Source: Rubrivivax sp. (lineage in GTDB: Bacteria > Pseudomonadota > Gammaproteobacteria > Burkholderiales > Burkholderiaceae_C). From it: a DNA stretch of 64,000 bases. The notes under the pieces are model-generated. The model did no database searches and was not told the origin of the DNA. It saw only the letters and a list, made by a program, of their open reading frames with translations. The stretch lies in NCBI GenBank assembly GCA_019635285.1, contig JAHBZS010000007.1, positions 62,001 through 126,000 on the forward strand, given 5' to 3'. Shown one piece after another: positions 36,447-48,946 of the stretch. Both the position numbers and the translations under genes were made by a program. Position 1 is the stretch's first letter; the number at the start of each line of letters is the position of its first letter.

Positions 36447-37431
36447 GCGGGCCTTCGCCCGCGGGGTAGCTCGCCGCCGCGCGACGCAGCCGTTCGGCCA
36501 CCTGGCGCTGCAGCGACGCCGGCGCCAGCACGCGCACCTGGTCCCCGTGGCGCAGGATGTCCATGCTCAGCTCGGTGCTGTCGGCGTAGGGCAGGCGCAG
36601 CCGCAGGCTGCCATCGGCCAGGGTCTGCGCCTGCTGCCGCGGGTGCCATTGTTCGGTGGCGACCCATTGCGCCGCCTCGGCGCTGAATTGCAAGGTGGCC
36701 CACTTGAGGCGCCGTCCGGCAAACACGCCGTAGCCGCCGTCCAGCTCGGCCTTCACCGTGGCCAGCGGCACGTCCTTGGCGCGCTGCTCCAGCACCGAGG
36801 CCTCGCGCACCGCGTCCAGCGCGAAGCGGCGCAACCCGTCGCTGCGGTGGCACCAGGCATCCAGGTACCAGGTGTTGCGGTAGTGGGTCAGCCGCTGCGG
36901 CGAGACCTCGCGCCGGCTTTCGCTGCCGCGGGCGCGCGTGTAGTACAGCAGCTCGACGCGGCGGCGCTCCAGCAGCGCGCTGCCGATGCGTTCGAAGAAG
37001 CGGGCGTCCACCGGCCGGCGCGCGGCGGCGACGATGTTCACGCGCCGCATCAGCTCGCACGCCGCCGTGTCGTCGGCGCCCAGCATGCCGTGCAGCTTGT
37101 CCAGCAGCGGCTGCAGGTGGCGGCCGAGCACGCCTTCGGCCTCCAGGCCCTGGATCAGCTGGTGCATCGTCAGCAGGGCGTGGATCTCCCGGTCGCTGAA
37201 CCACAGGCCGGGCAGCTCGTGGGCGCGTGCCCGGCTGTCGCCGCCGAAGCGGTAGGCGTTGTCCAGCCGGTCGTAGACGATCGGTGCGTCCAGCCGCTCG
37301 CGCAGGTACTGCAGGTCGCGCTTCAGCGTCGCGCGCGACACCTCCAGCTCGGCACGCAGGGTCTCGAAGTCGATGCGGCCGCGGTTGCGGATCAGCAGTT
37401 CGATCTTGTAGAAGCGTTCGGTGCGGTCCAT
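36412..37431 (-). CDS. HTH/WYL-domain transcriptional regulator (PafB/YafY type)
   Basis: A 339-residue DNA-binding regulator. The N-terminal winged helix is at about residues 5-60 (ERFYKIELLIRNRGRIDFET). The WYL domain covers about 135-210, with the conserved patch HYRNTWYLDAWCHRSDGLR, and a C-terminal WCX region follows. WYL regulators sense nucleic-acid or nucleotide ligands and act in DNA damage, phage defence or metabolism. An in-frame ATG four codons upstream (37443) is an alternative start. No obvious target operon is adjacent except the divergent hypothetical gene at 37535. Confidence 0.88.
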   Translation of the reverse strand: MDRTERFYKIELLIRNRGRIDFETLRAELEVSRATLKRDLQYLRERLDAPIVYDRLDNAYRFGGDSRARAHELPGLWFSDREIHALLTMHQLIQGLEAEGVLGRHLQPLLDKLHGMLGADDTAACELMRRVNIVAAARRPVDARFFERIGSALLERRRVELLYYTRARGSESRREVSPQRLTHYRNTWYLDAWCHRSDGLRRFALDAVREASVLEQRAKDVPLATVKAELDGGYGVFAGRRLKWATLQFSAEAAQWVATEQWHPRQQAQTLADGSLRLRLPYADSTELSMDILRHGDQVRVLAPASLQRQVAERLRRAAASYPAGEGPLSSAADAPRGG

Positions 37432-37534
37432 CGCCGGGATCATAGCTTTGGCAGGCTCACGCCATGAGCCTGTGGCCCCGGACACTGCCGTCATGCGCCG
37501 GGCAAGGGGCCTGGCGCGTCGACCGGAGCAAACC

Positions 37535-38647
37535 ATGGCCCAGACCTTCCTTGCCTTCGATTCCCCGCCCGCCGATCTGCAGACCGGCTTCGACATCGGC
37601 TGGGACCACGCCCGCCACGGGCTGCAGGCGCCGCACTCCGGGCGGGACAGCGACGCGGTGCACCAGGGCTGGTGCGCGGGCAGGGCCTGCTTCGGCCAGC
37701 GCACGCTGACCGCATCGCGCCGCGCGCGGCTGTGGCTGGCGCTGCGCCTGCACGCCTGGCAGCACGGCCGCGTGTTCGAGCTGGCGCAGGTGACGCCGCA
37801 CTACCTGGGGCAGCTCGAGGTGCTGCGCTGCCCGGTCACGCGCCGGCCGCTCGGCGCCGCCGAGGCCTCGGTGGACCGCGTGTGCGACGCCGCCGGCTAT
37901 GCCGCCGGCAACTTGGCGATGCTCAGTGCGCAGGCCAATCGCGCCAAGGCGGACCTGGGCTGGGAAGACGCGCTGCGGCGCGCCCACCAGGCCGCGTCGC
38001 AGGCCGACGGCTGCGTGCACGGGCTCGACGCCGCGGCCTGGATGCGCGTGGCGGTGCTGATCTCCTTCGTCACGCCGCTGACGCACGAGCAGGCGGCTCG
38101 CCTGCCGCTGCGCGTGCTGCCGCCGAACCGGCTGCGGCTGCTGAATCCGGTGCAGGGGTTGCAGGCGCTGGTGACGCGCGAACTGGCACGCCCCGACGGC
38201 CCGCGGCGCCTGCGCGCACTGTCCGACCTGCTGCCCGGCGAAGCGCTGCGCGCCGACTTCGGCCGTTTTGTCAGCGCGCTGCTGCCGCGCTGCCTGGAAG
38301 CGGGCCGCGACGTGGACATGGACGCGCTGCGGCAGGCGCTGGAAGATGCCTGGGCCGACGCCCGCGTCAACCGTTGCTGGCAGCGCTTCGCGTTGCAGCT
38401 GGACGAGCCGCTGGTCGAGCAGCTGCTGGAGCGCTGCGCCGCCGCTGGGCTGGCGGGCATGCAGATGCTGCTGCACGAACGCGACACCGCCACCGAAGGC
38501 TGGGGGCTGGACACGCGGGGCCGGGTCGTCCCGCCGACGGCGCTGCGGCGCAGGGTCTTGCCAGGGACTTGCGCCGGCGCCTGGTCCGAAGGAGCGAAAA
38601 TCAGCGCTTCGCGTTCGAGGATTGCCGATGGCCGTTTACCAGCTTGA
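37535..38647 (+). CDS. Conserved hypothetical protein (Burkholderiales type)
   Basis: A 370-residue soluble protein beginning [29 protein letters not shown]. The middle has three regularly spaced Cys ([28 protein letters not shown]), and the rest is predicted helical. A GGAG sequence sits about 8 nt before the ATG. I do not recognise a domain. The gene overlaps the gamma carbonic anhydrase start by 20 bp in a different frame; its last 30 or so residues are of low quality, so the true end could be a little different. Confidence 0.66.
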   Translation: MAQTFLAFDSPPADLQTGFDIGWDHARHGLQAPHSGRDSDAVHQGWCAGRACFGQRTLTASRRARLWLALRLHAWQHGRVFELAQVTPHYLGQLEVLRCPVTRRPLGAAEASVDRVCDAAGYAAGNLAMLSAQANRAKADLGWEDALRRAHQAASQADGCVHGLDAAAWMRVAVLISFVTPLTHEQAARLPLRVLPPNRLRLLNPVQGLQALVTRELARPDGPRRLRALSDLLPGEALRADFGRFVSALLPRCLEAGRDVDMDALRQALEDAWADARVNRCWQRFALQLDEPLVEQLLERCAAAGLAGMQMLLHERDTATEGWGLDTRGRVVPPTALRRRVLPGTCAGAWSEGAKISASRSRIADGRLPA

Positions 38648-39152
38648 CGATTGGGTACCGGAGATCGCCGCCAGCGCCTGGGTGGCCGACAGCGCCAGCG
38701 TCATCGGGCGCGTGCGCATGGACGAAGGCGCCAGCGTCTGGTACGGCGCCGTGCTGCGCGGCGACAACGACCAGATCACCCTGGGCCGCAACTGCAACGT
38801 GCAGGACGGCAGCGTGCTGCACACCGACCCCGGCCTGCCGTTGACGCTGGGCGAGAACGTCACCGTGGGCCACCAGGTCATGCTGCACGGCTGCCACATC
38901 GGCGACGGCACGCTCGTCGGCATCCAGGCGGTGGTGCTGAACGGCGCCAAGATCGGCCGGCGCTGCATCGTCGGCGCCGGCGCCGTGGTCACCGAAGGCA
39001 AGGAGTTCCCCGACGGGTCGCTGATCGTTGGCGCGCCGGCCAAGGTGGTACGGCCGCTGTCGGCGGCGCAAATCGACCTGTTGCAGCATATCGCCGAGGC
39101 CTACCTGGTGCAGACGCAGCGCCATCGCCGCGGCCTCAAGCGCATCGCCTAG
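38628..39152 (+). CDS. Gamma-class carbonic anhydrase family protein
   Basis: A 174-residue left-handed beta-helix protein of the gamma-CA/YrdA family. Hexapeptide repeats run from about residue 20 to 135, with the metal-binding His in [17 protein letters not shown]. The family binds Zn or Co and forms trimers; catalytic CO2 hydration is proven only for some. ATG at 38628 fits the standard [20 protein letters not shown] start. The gene ends 4 bp before hslO. Confidence 0.9.
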   Translation: MAVYQLDDWVPEIAASAWVADSASVIGRVRMDEGASVWYGAVLRGDNDQITLGRNCNVQDGSVLHTDPGLPLTLGENVTVGHQVMLHGCHIGDGTLVGIQAVVLNGAKIGRRCIVGAGAVVTEGKEFPDGSLIVGAPAKVVRPLSAAQIDLLQHIAEAYLVQTQRHRRGLKRIA

Positions 39153-39156
39153 CGCG

Positions 39157-40110
39157 GTGGACGAGCTGCATCGTTTCATGTTCGAGGGCCTGCCGGTGCG
39201 CGGGCAACTCGTGCGCCTGGGCGCCGGCTGGCGCGAGATGCTGGCGCGGCGCGCGTCGAACCCCTATCCGGCGCCGGTGCGTGCGCTTTTGGGCGAGATG
39301 GCCGCGGCGGGCGTGCTGATGCAGTCGAGCATCGAGTTCGACGGCACCCTGCTGCTGCAGGTGTATGGCGATGGCCCGGTGAAGCTGGCCGTGGCGGAGG
39401 TGCGCAGCGACCTGAGCTTCCGCGCCACGGCCACGGTGGTCGGCGCGGTGGCGCCCGACGCGCGGCTCGAAGCGCTGCTCAACGTGCACGGCCAGGGCCG
39501 CTGCTCGATCACGCTCGATCCGAGCGGGCGCCTGCCCGGCCGCCAGCCATACCAGGGCGTGGTGCCGCTGCACGGCGACCGGCGCGAGCCGCTGCAGCAG
39601 CTGTCGCAGGTGCTGGAGCACTACATGCTGCAGTCCGAACAGCTGGACACCCGGCTGGTGCTGGCGGCGGACGACCACAGTGCCGCCGGCCTGATGATCC
39701 AGCGCATGCCGGGCGACGGGCCCGGCCGCGTCTCGGGCGAGCGGCGCGAGGACCAGATCGGCCTCAACGAGGACTTCAACCGCATCGCCCACCTGGCCGC
39801 CACGCTGACGCGCGACGAGCTGCTGACCTTGGACGCGGACACGCTGCTGCGCCGGCTGTTCTGGGAGGAGCGTGTGCAGCGCCACGAGCCGCGCCGGCCG
39901 CGCTTCGCCTGCAGCTGCGCGCGCGAGCGCGTGGCCGGCATGCTGCGGGGCCTGGGCCGCGAGGAAGTGGATTCGATCGTGCGTGAGCGCGGCGAGGTCG
40001 AGGTCGGCTGCGAATTCTGCGGGCGGCAGTACCGCTTCGACGCCGTCGATGCGGCGGCGCTGTTCGTGCCGCAGGTCGACCAGCCACCGGGGCAGGGCGC
40101 GCTGAACTAG
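39157..40110 (+). CDS. hslO: Hsp33 redox-regulated chaperone
   Basis: A 317-residue cytoplasmic holdase activated by oxidation. The N-terminal chaperone domain starts DELHRFMFEGLPVRGQLVRL. The C-terminal zinc switch has Cys252-x-Cys254 (CSC) and Cys285-x2-Cys288 (CEFC). I take the GTG at 39157 as the start because it matches the usual first residues of the family; an ATG at 39178 would remove the first seven. The gene follows the gamma-CA gene by 4 bp. Confidence 0.93.
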   Translation: MDELHRFMFEGLPVRGQLVRLGAGWREMLARRASNPYPAPVRALLGEMAAAGVLMQSSIEFDGTLLLQVYGDGPVKLAVAEVRSDLSFRATATVVGAVAPDARLEALLNVHGQGRCSITLDPSGRLPGRQPYQGVVPLHGDRREPLQQLSQVLEHYMLQSEQLDTRLVLAADDHSAAGLMIQRMPGDGPGRVSGERREDQIGLNEDFNRIAHLAATLTRDELLTLDADTLLRRLFWEERVQRHEPRRPRFACSCARERVAGMLRGLGREEVDSIVRERGEVEVGCEFCGRQYRFDAVDAAALFVPQVDQPPGQGALN

Positions 40111-40113
40111 CCT

Positions 40114-40137
40114 CGGCGCATCGGCGCATCGGCGCAT
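40114..40137. repeat. 8-bp tandem repeat (CGGCGCAT x3)
   Basis: Three perfect copies of CGGCGCAT between hslO and the convergent hypothetical gene; the third copy ends on the first base of that gene's stop codon. A fourth, degenerate copy follows. Short slipped repeats of this type can vary in copy number. Confidence 0.7.
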
Positions 40138-40649
40138 CAGCGCAGCTGGGCGTGCTCGCACTCGGGCACGTCGCATTTCTCGCATACCCAGGTCCAGCGC
40201 GGCATGGCGGCGTCGCGCCGGGCCAGGCGCGTCAGCAGCCCGGCGCGCGGCAGCGCGCGCTGGCGCAGCAGCGGCGTCACCGCGTCGAGCGCGGCCTCCA
40301 GCAAGGCCGGGCCGCGGCCGCGCACCGGCACCCAGGCGGCGCGCGCGGCCTGCAGTTGCAGGCGCAGGGCCGTGTCGCGGGCTTCGGCGGCGGGGTCGTG
40401 ATGCGGAGAGTCGAGCGCCAACAGCAAGGTCAGTGCAACGGGGCCGGGCGGCCCTGCGGCGGCCGGCGCCGGCGCGTCGGTGCGGCACGTCACCAGCGCC
40501 TGGGCCGGCAGGGCACTGTCCGCAGGTGCCTGAAGCCAGTCGCAGTGCAGTCCGGTTTCGAAGGCCAGGCGCGATGCCAGGGCCGCGGCGAGGGCCGTGC
40601 TGTCGGCGGGCCGTGCGCCGAGCACGGCGATCACGGTGGCCTCGGCCAT
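40137..40649 (-). CDS. Hypothetical protein with C-terminal Cys cluster
   Basis: A 170-residue protein, Ala- and Leu-rich. The N-terminus (AVLGARPADSTALAAALA) recalls a P-loop but lacks GKS/T. The C-terminus has a clear metal-type cluster, VCEKCDVPECEH (C-x2-C-x4-C-x-H), as in small zinc-binding tails. I recognise no family. It lies between hslO and ftsB, convergent with hslO. Function unknown. Confidence 0.62.
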   Translation of the reverse strand: MAEATVIAVLGARPADSTALAAALASRLAFETGLHCDWLQAPADSALPAQALVTCRTDAPAPAAAGPPGPVALTLLLALDSPHHDPAAEARDTALRLQLQAARAAWVPVRGRGPALLEAALDAVTPLLRQRALPRAGLLTRLARRDAAMPRWTWVCEKCDVPECEHAQLR

Positions 40650-40680
40650 GGCGCAGGCGGTGGCCGGCCAGCCCCGCGCG

Positions 40681-40959
40681 TCAGGGACGGCGCGCGCCCA
40701 GCTGCACCAGGATCTCGTCGGGCTTGACCATGCCGAGCTCGCTGCGCGCCTTTTCCTCGACCATCTCCAGGCCTTCCTTCAGGTCGCTGACTTCGGCGCT
40801 GAGCCGCTGGTTGCGCAGCCGCGCGGCGTCGTTGGCCTGCTGCTGAGCCTGCAGCTGCATCTGCAGCTGCACCACGTAGCTGCGTCCGCCCTTGCCGGCC
40901 CACAGCTCCGCCTGCACCAGCGCCAGCAGCAAAAGCAGCCCCGCGGGAATGAGCTTCAT
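40681..40959 (-). CDS. ftsB: Cell division protein FtsB
   Basis: A 92-residue septal membrane protein. One membrane segment (LIPAGLLLLLALVQAELW) is at about residues 3-20, followed by a coiled coil (about 28-65) and the conserved C-terminal LGMVKPDEIL. FtsB with FtsL and FtsQ activates septal peptidoglycan synthesis. Placement near eno is the typical beta-proteobacterial arrangement. The start is fixed by the membrane segment. Confidence 0.9.
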   Translation of the reverse strand: MKLIPAGLLLLLALVQAELWAGKGGRSYVVQLQMQLQAQQQANDAARLRNQRLSAEVSDLKEGLEMVEEKARSELGMVKPDEILVQLGARRP

Positions 40960-40966
40960 GACGAGG

Positions 40967-41389
40967 TCATTTGCAGAAGGCCGGGCCGGACTGACAAGGG
41001 ACCGGCCCCGTGTCGTTGCCGGAGTCCCTGAAGCCGCCCAGAATGCTCCGGTTGGCCACACGCGCGTTGTAGGCGTCGACCACGCGCTTCAGCAGTTCCG
41101 GATTGTTCTCGCCCTGCTGCGTGAAGCGCACGCGGATGGCGCCATCGTGCTGCGGCGCCAGCGTCGCCGTGATGCTGTCGCCGTCGAGCGTGCCGACGAT
41201 CAGGCCGTTGCGCCGGTCCTGCACGCCGACGACCATCTTCTGGTCGGACATGGCGCCGAACGCGGCATTGAAGGTGCGGTCGAAGCTCAGCTGGCTGTCG
41301 TCCACGGCGCCCAGCGGCTGCGTGCTGCAGCCGGGCAGCGCGCCCAGCGTGGCGATCAAGCTCAGCCCGAGCAGGTGGCGCCTGTGCAT
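40967..41389 (-). CDS. Predicted lipoprotein
   Basis: A 140-residue protein with signal sequence LGLSLIATLGALPGC, a lipobox with Cys21. The mature region resembles the neighbouring lipoprotein: a DRxxxAA(x)GAMSDQ helix, then the strand IVGTLDGDSITATLAPQ and RVRFTQQGENN. Two extra Cys lie near the C-terminus. The pair look like diverged tandem copies of one domain. Confidence 0.78.
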   Translation of the reverse strand: MHRRHLLGLSLIATLGALPGCSTQPLGAVDDSQLSFDRTFNAAFGAMSDQKMVVGVQDRRNGLIVGTLDGDSITATLAPQHDGAIRVRFTQQGENNPELLKRVVDAYNARVANRSILGGFRDSGNDTGPVPCQSGPAFCK

Positions 41390-41394
41390 CGCGG

Positions 41395-41739
41395 TCAGCG
41401 GCCCATGCGCGCGTGGTAGGACGCGAGCACGCGCTGCGAGATGTCGGCGTCCTGCGGCTGTTCGCCGCTGGTCTTGAACTCCACGCGCGTCGTGCCGTCG
41501 GCCTGCGGACGCACCGTGGCGGTGACGGTCAGCGGCCCGCGCGTGCCGACCACGCTGCCGCCGGCACGGTCCTGCGCGGCGATGCGCAGGCCCTGGTCGG
41601 ACAACGCCCCCAGCGCGGCATCGTAGGCGCGGTCGAAGGTGCTGGGCCCGTAGCTCACCGGCGCGGGGTAGGGCGCGGCCGGGTAGTAGGCGCAGCCGCC
41701 CAGCAGGGCCAGCGCCAGCAGCACGGACAGGCGACGCAT
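41395..41739 (-). CDS. Predicted lipoprotein, paralogue of the adjacent one
   Basis: A 114-residue protein with signal LSVLLALALLGGC (lipid Cys16). The mature part has FDRAYDAALGALSDQGLRI, VVGTRGPLTVTATVRPQ and RVEFKTSGEQPQD, which match the next gene's FDRTFNAAFGAMSDQKMVV, IVGTLDGDSITATLAPQ and RVRFTQQGENNPE. It lies 14 bp downstream of enolase. Function unknown. Confidence 0.8.
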   Translation of the reverse strand: MRRLSVLLALALLGGCAYYPAAPYPAPVSYGPSTFDRAYDAALGALSDQGLRIAAQDRAGGSVVGTRGPLTVTATVRPQADGTTRVEFKTSGEQPQDADISQRVLASYHARMGR

Positions 41740-41753
41740 CGGCAGCCTTGGGG

Positions 41754-43379
<1,626 letters not shown>

Positions 43380-44237
43380 TCAGCAGCTGAAGTCATTCTC
43401 AAGCAGCGGCTGGGCCTTGACGACGCGGTCCAGCGCCAGCAGCTGCTCGAGCAGTGCGTGCATGTGCTTCAGCGGCACCGCATTCGGCCCGTCGCTCAGC
43501 GCCTTGGCCGGGTCGGGATGCGTCTCCATGAACAGGCCCGCGACGCCCACCGCCACCGCGGCGCGCGCCAGCACCGGCACGAACTCGCGCTGGCCGCCCG
43601 ACGTGGTGCCCTGGCCGCCGGGCAGCTGCACGCTGTGCGTGGCGTCGAAGACCACCGGCGTGCCGGTCTCACGCATGATCGCCAGGCTGCGCATGTCGGA
43701 GACGAGGTTGTTGTAGCCGAAGCTGGCGCCGCGCTCGCAGGCCATGAAACTGTCCTCGGGCAGGCCCTTTTCGCGGGCCGCGTCGCGCGCCTTGGCGATG
43801 ACATGCTTCATGTCGTGCGGCGCCAGGAACTGGCCCTTCTTGATGTTCACCGGCTTGCCCGACTGCGCCACCGCGCGGATGAAGTCGGTCTGCCGGCACA
43901 GGAAGGCCGGCGTCTGCAGCACGTCGACGACCTGCGCCACGGCGGGGATCTCGGCTTCGCTGTGCACGTCGGTCAGCACCGGCACGCCGAGCTCGCGCTT
44001 CACCTTGGCCAGGATCTGCAGGCCGCGCTCCATGCCCGGGCCGCGGAAGCTGCTGCCGCTGGAGCGGTTGGCCTTGTCGTAGCTGCTCTTGAAGATGAAG
44101 GGGATGCCGAGCGCCGCGGTCATTTCCTTCAGCCGGCCGGCCACGTCGATCTGCAGCGTCTCGCTCTCGACCACGCAAGGCCCGGCGATCAGGAACAAAG
44201 GCTGGCGCAGGCCGACCTCGAAGCCGCACAGTTTCAC
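43380..44237 (-). CDS. kdsA: 3-deoxy-8-phosphooctulonate synthase (KDO-8-P synthase)
   Basis: A 285-residue aldolase-type TIM-barrel enzyme: phosphoenolpyruvate plus arabinose 5-phosphate to KDO 8-phosphate for lipopolysaccharide. Family segments are [47 protein letters not shown] and [18 protein letters not shown]. It follows pyrG by 28 bp. Confidence 0.97.
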   Translation of the reverse strand: MKLCGFEVGLRQPLFLIAGPCVVESETLQIDVAGRLKEMTAALGIPFIFKSSYDKANRSSGSSFRGPGMERGLQILAKVKRELGVPVLTDVHSEAEIPAVAQVVDVLQTPAFLCRQTDFIRAVAQSGKPVNIKKGQFLAPHDMKHVIAKARDAAREKGLPEDSFMACERGASFGYNNLVSDMRSLAIMRETGTPVVFDATHSVQLPGGQGTTSGGQREFVPVLARAAVAVGVAGLFMETHPDPAKALSDGPNAVPLKHMHALLEQLLALDRVVKAQPLLENDFSC

Positions 44238-44265
44238 TGCATCTCCTTGGCCTTGCGGGCGGCGC

Positions 44266-45981
<1,716 letters not shown>

Positions 45982-46061
45982 CTAGGGTGTGAAAGCGTGA
46001 TTATAGAGGCGAGGGCCGCACGCAGGCTCCGCACGGAGCGCTGCGTTAGACTGCACGCGCT

Positions 46062-46275
46062 TGCACCAGGTGCCTGCCTCCCCTGCGCGGGGCGGCGGGT
46101 CAAACGGGAAGCCGGTGCGCCGGGGATCTGTTCCCCCGGCCATTCCGGCGCTGCCCCCGCAACGGTAAGCGAGTCGCGTTCGGCACGCAGCCACTGGGTG
46201 ACCCACCTGGGAAGGCGCCGATCGTTCCGGTCCCCTACGGGAACCGGCACTCGCAAGCCCGGATACCGGCCTGAT
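46062..46275 (+). promoter_or_regulatory. Cobalamin (B12) riboswitch upstream of btuB
   Basis: The classical core of a B12 riboswitch is readable in order: CCAGGTGCC (about 46065), GGGAAGCCGGTG (about 46106), the near-invariant GCTGCCCCCGCAACGGTAA (46150-46168), GCCACTGG (46190), GGGAAGGCGC (46209) and the B12 box AAGCCCGGATACCGGCCTGA (46255-46274). Binding of adenosylcobalamin normally shuts off the downstream gene. Between the box and btuB lies a stem CCGCAC-GGGGT-GTGCGG (46326-46342) about 20 bp before the GTG start, which could be part of the expression platform. The rest of the 425 bp between pyrG and btuB contains no gene I can support. Confidence 0.95.
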
Positions 46276-46361
46276 GCACGGGAAGCTGCCGTGGCCCCGC
46301 CACGCCAGCCTTGACTTGAACCAGCCCGCACGGGGTGTGCGGTCGTGAAAGGTGTTTCCTC

Positions 46362-48242
46362 GTGTCCCCTCATTCAACACTGCGTCCCGCGCGGCTGCTG
46401 CTGGCCTGCGCGTCCCTGACTTCTTCATTGCCCGTCTGGGCCCAGGCCCAGGCCACGCCGGGCTCGGCCGTGCAGGTCATCGGCACGCGCGCGCCGACGG
46501 CGCTGAACCGCATGGTCGCCGACGTCGTGGTCATCGACCGTGACCGCATCCGCGCCACCAGCGCCGATTCGCTGGAAGACCTGCTGCGCCGCGAGGGGGG
46601 CATGCAGCTGTCGCGCAACGGCGGGCCGGGCCAGAGCGCCAGCGTGATGATCCGCGGCAGCGCCGCCAGCAACACGCTGGTGCTCATCGACGGCGTGCGC
46701 ATCGGCTCGGCCACGCTGGGCCAGACCGACCTGGCGGCCATCAGCCTGGCGCAGGTGGAGCGCATCGAGATCATGCGCGGCCCCGGCTCCAGCCTGTACG
46801 GCGCCGATGCCATCGGCGGCGTGGTCAACATCGTCACGCGGCGCGGTGACGGCGCGGCCTATGTCAGCGGCAACCTCGCCGGCGGCAACCACCGCTCGGG
46901 TGAAGCGTCGGTGGCCGTCAGCGGCTCCACCGAGGCCTTCGACTACGCGCTCGGCCTCAGCGGCGAGACCAGCGATGGCGTCTCCGCCGTGTTGCCTGGT
47001 GACCTGTTCGGCGTCTACAACCGCGACGACGACGGCTTCTCGCGCTATGGCCTGTCGCTGGCCGGCGGCTACAGCTGGCAGAAAGGGCAGCGCATCGGCC
47101 TGAGCTACAGCGCCAGCCGGCTGCGTTCGCAGTTCGACAGCGCCGAATACCCGCCGCCGAACTTCGCGCCCGATGCGTCGCCGGACTTCCGCAACCGGCT
47201 GACGACGCAGCTGACGACCCTGCAATACCAGGGCACGCTGTCCAGCGAATGGGCGAACCTGCTGCGCGCGTCGTACCAGACCGACCAACTGCAGTCCGGC
47301 GCCAACGTCGTCAGCCGCTACGACACCACGCGCCGGCAGCTCACCGCGCAGACCACCTGGACGCCGAGCGCGCAGCACCAGTGGGTGGCGGCGGTGGACC
47401 TGCTGACCGAGTCGATCCACAGCAGCGACTACCAGGCGCCCGAGCGCGACAACACCGGCCTGATCGTCGGCTACACCGGCCGCTTCGGCGCGCAGAAGCT
47501 GCAGGCCGACCTGCGCTGGGACCACAACTCGGTCTACCAGAACCAGACCACCGGCAAGCTCGGCTGGGGCATGGACCTGTCCGAGAGCTGGTCGGTGCGC
47601 GCGGTGGCCGGCACGGCGTTCCGCGCGCCGACCTTCAACGACCTGTACTTCCCCAACTTCGGCGTCACGACGCTGCAGCCCGAGCGCTCGCGCAGCGTCG
47701 AGGCCGGCCTGAACTACCAGGCCGCGCAGAGCTCGGTGGCGGCCACCGCCTACTACAACAAGGTCTCCGACCTGATCGGCTACCAGCCCGACCCGAACCA
47801 GTGCCCGCCGGGCCTGAACTTCGGCTGCGCCGCCAACACCAGCCGCGCGCTGCTGCAGGGCCTGACCCTGCAGGGGCTGCAGCAATGGGGCCAATTCCAG
47901 TTCACGCTGGCGCTGGACTGGCTGAATGCCAAGGACACCGATACCGACCAGACCCTGCCGCGCCGCGCGGCCAACCAGCAGACGCTGGCGGTGGACTGGA
48001 ACGAAGGCCCGTGGCAACTGGGCGCCACGGCACTGCGCGTCAGCCAGCGGCCGGACGCCGGCGTGATGCTGCCGGCCTATGCGCTGCTCAACCTGAACGC
48101 GCGCTGGCGCTTCGAGCGCTTCTGGCAGATCGAGGCGCGGCTGCAGAACGCCTTCGACAAGGACTACCAGCCGGCGCGCGACTATCAGGACGTGGGCCGG
48201 CAGTTCTGGCTGGGCTTGCGCTACGACGGCAAGGGGCTCTGA
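46362..48242 (+). CDS. btuB: TonB-dependent outer-membrane receptor for cobalamin (BtuB-like)
   Basis: A 626-residue outer-membrane receptor. A signal peptide (LLLACASLTSSLPVWAQA) is followed by a TonB-box-like region near SAVQVIGTR. The plug domain includes DSLEDLLRREGGMQLSR and GPGSSLYGADAIGGVVNI (about residues 60-150); the beta-barrel ends in the expected C-terminal aromatic-rich strand QFWLGLRYDGK. I choose the GTG at 46362 because AAAGGTG lies just upstream and the signal peptide follows directly; a GTG at 46335 is possible but lies in the hairpin. The upstream B12 riboswitch makes cobalamin uptake the likely role. Confidence 0.92.
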   Translation: MSPHSTLRPARLLLACASLTSSLPVWAQAQATPGSAVQVIGTRAPTALNRMVADVVVIDRDRIRATSADSLEDLLRREGGMQLSRNGGPGQSASVMIRGSAASNTLVLIDGVRIGSATLGQTDLAAISLAQVERIEIMRGPGSSLYGADAIGGVVNIVTRRGDGAAYVSGNLAGGNHRSGEASVAVSGSTEAFDYALGLSGETSDGVSAVLPGDLFGVYNRDDDGFSRYGLSLAGGYSWQKGQRIGLSYSASRLRSQFDSAEYPPPNFAPDASPDFRNRLTTQLTTLQYQGTLSSEWANLLRASYQTDQLQSGANVVSRYDTTRRQLTAQTTWTPSAQHQWVAAVDLLTESIHSSDYQAPERDNTGLIVGYTGRFGAQKLQADLRWDHNSVYQNQTTGKLGWGMDLSESWSVRAVAGTAFRAPTFNDLYFPNFGVTTLQPERSRSVEAGLNYQAAQSSVAATAYYNKVSDLIGYQPDPNQCPPGLNFGCAANTSRALLQGLTLQGLQQWGQFQFTLALDWLNAKDTDTDQTLPRRAANQQTLAVDWNEGPWQLGATALRVSQRPDAGVMLPAYALLNLNARWRFERFWQIEARLQNAFDKDYQPARDYQDVGRQFWLGLRYDGKGL

Positions 48243-48306
48243 ACGGGTCGAGTGCAAACGACAAGAAATCCGCCGCCGGTCTGAGGCCGGCAAGCGGCAC
48301 GCCTTT

Positions 48307-48927
48307 TCAGCGTCGCGCGGCGGGCGGTGCAGCTTGCTGAAGCTGCTGCAGTTCAGCCGGCGTGTTGGCGTTGAAGAATGCCGCCGCCTCATCGAAGCGC
48401 ACCGGCACGCATCGATGCTGCGCCGTCCAACGGTCGATCTTGCGCTCGCCTGAATGAAGATAGGCGACCAGGCTTTCCACCAGCCCGCTCTTCAACAGGC
48501 AGAACACGGGCTGGGTGCGCAACCGGCCGTCTTCGAGGATGGCGGCCATGGCGATGTCGGCATCGTGCGCCACCAGGGCCTGCGCCAGCTTGGCCACCAG
48601 GTCCTCGGGAAAGTCCGGCGTGTCGCAGGGCACGCTCACCAGGTAGGGGGTTTGGCAGCGCTCCAACCCGGCCAGCAGGCCCGCCAGCGGGCCGGGATAG
48701 TCGGCGCTGGCATCGGGCCACACCGGCACGCCCATCGATTCGTAGGCGCCGAGATTGCGGTTGGCGTTGATCATCAGCTCACCCACCTGCGCGCCCAGCC
48801 GCAGCAGCGCGTGCTGCGCCAGCGGCATGCCGCGGTGGGGTTGCAGCCCCTTGTCGACGCCGCCCATGCGGCTGCCGCGGCCGCCGGCCAGGACCAGGCC
48901 GGTGATGTCGTGCTTGTCGATGCCCAT
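48307..48927 (-). CDS. mobA: Molybdenum cofactor guanylyltransferase
   Basis: A 206-residue enzyme that adds GMP to molybdopterin to give the MGD cofactor. The nucleotide loop [16 protein letters not shown] is at about residues 13-28, followed by VPCDTPDFP with the metal-binding Asp and the C-terminal [10 protein letters not shown]. Its product is required by the adjacent formate dehydrogenase alpha subunit. It is convergent with btuB, 64 bp away. Confidence 0.94.
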   Translation of the reverse strand: MGIDKHDITGLVLAGGRGSRMGGVDKGLQPHRGMPLAQHALLRLGAQVGELMINANRNLGAYESMGVPVWPDASADYPGPLAGLLAGLERCQTPYLVSVPCDTPDFPEDLVAKLAQALVAHDADIAMAAILEDGRLRTQPVFCLLKSGLVESLVAYLHSGERKIDRWTAQHRCVPVRFDEAAAFFNANTPAELQQLQQAAPPAARR

Positions 48928-48946
48928 GACGCTTCAGCTCGGTTTC

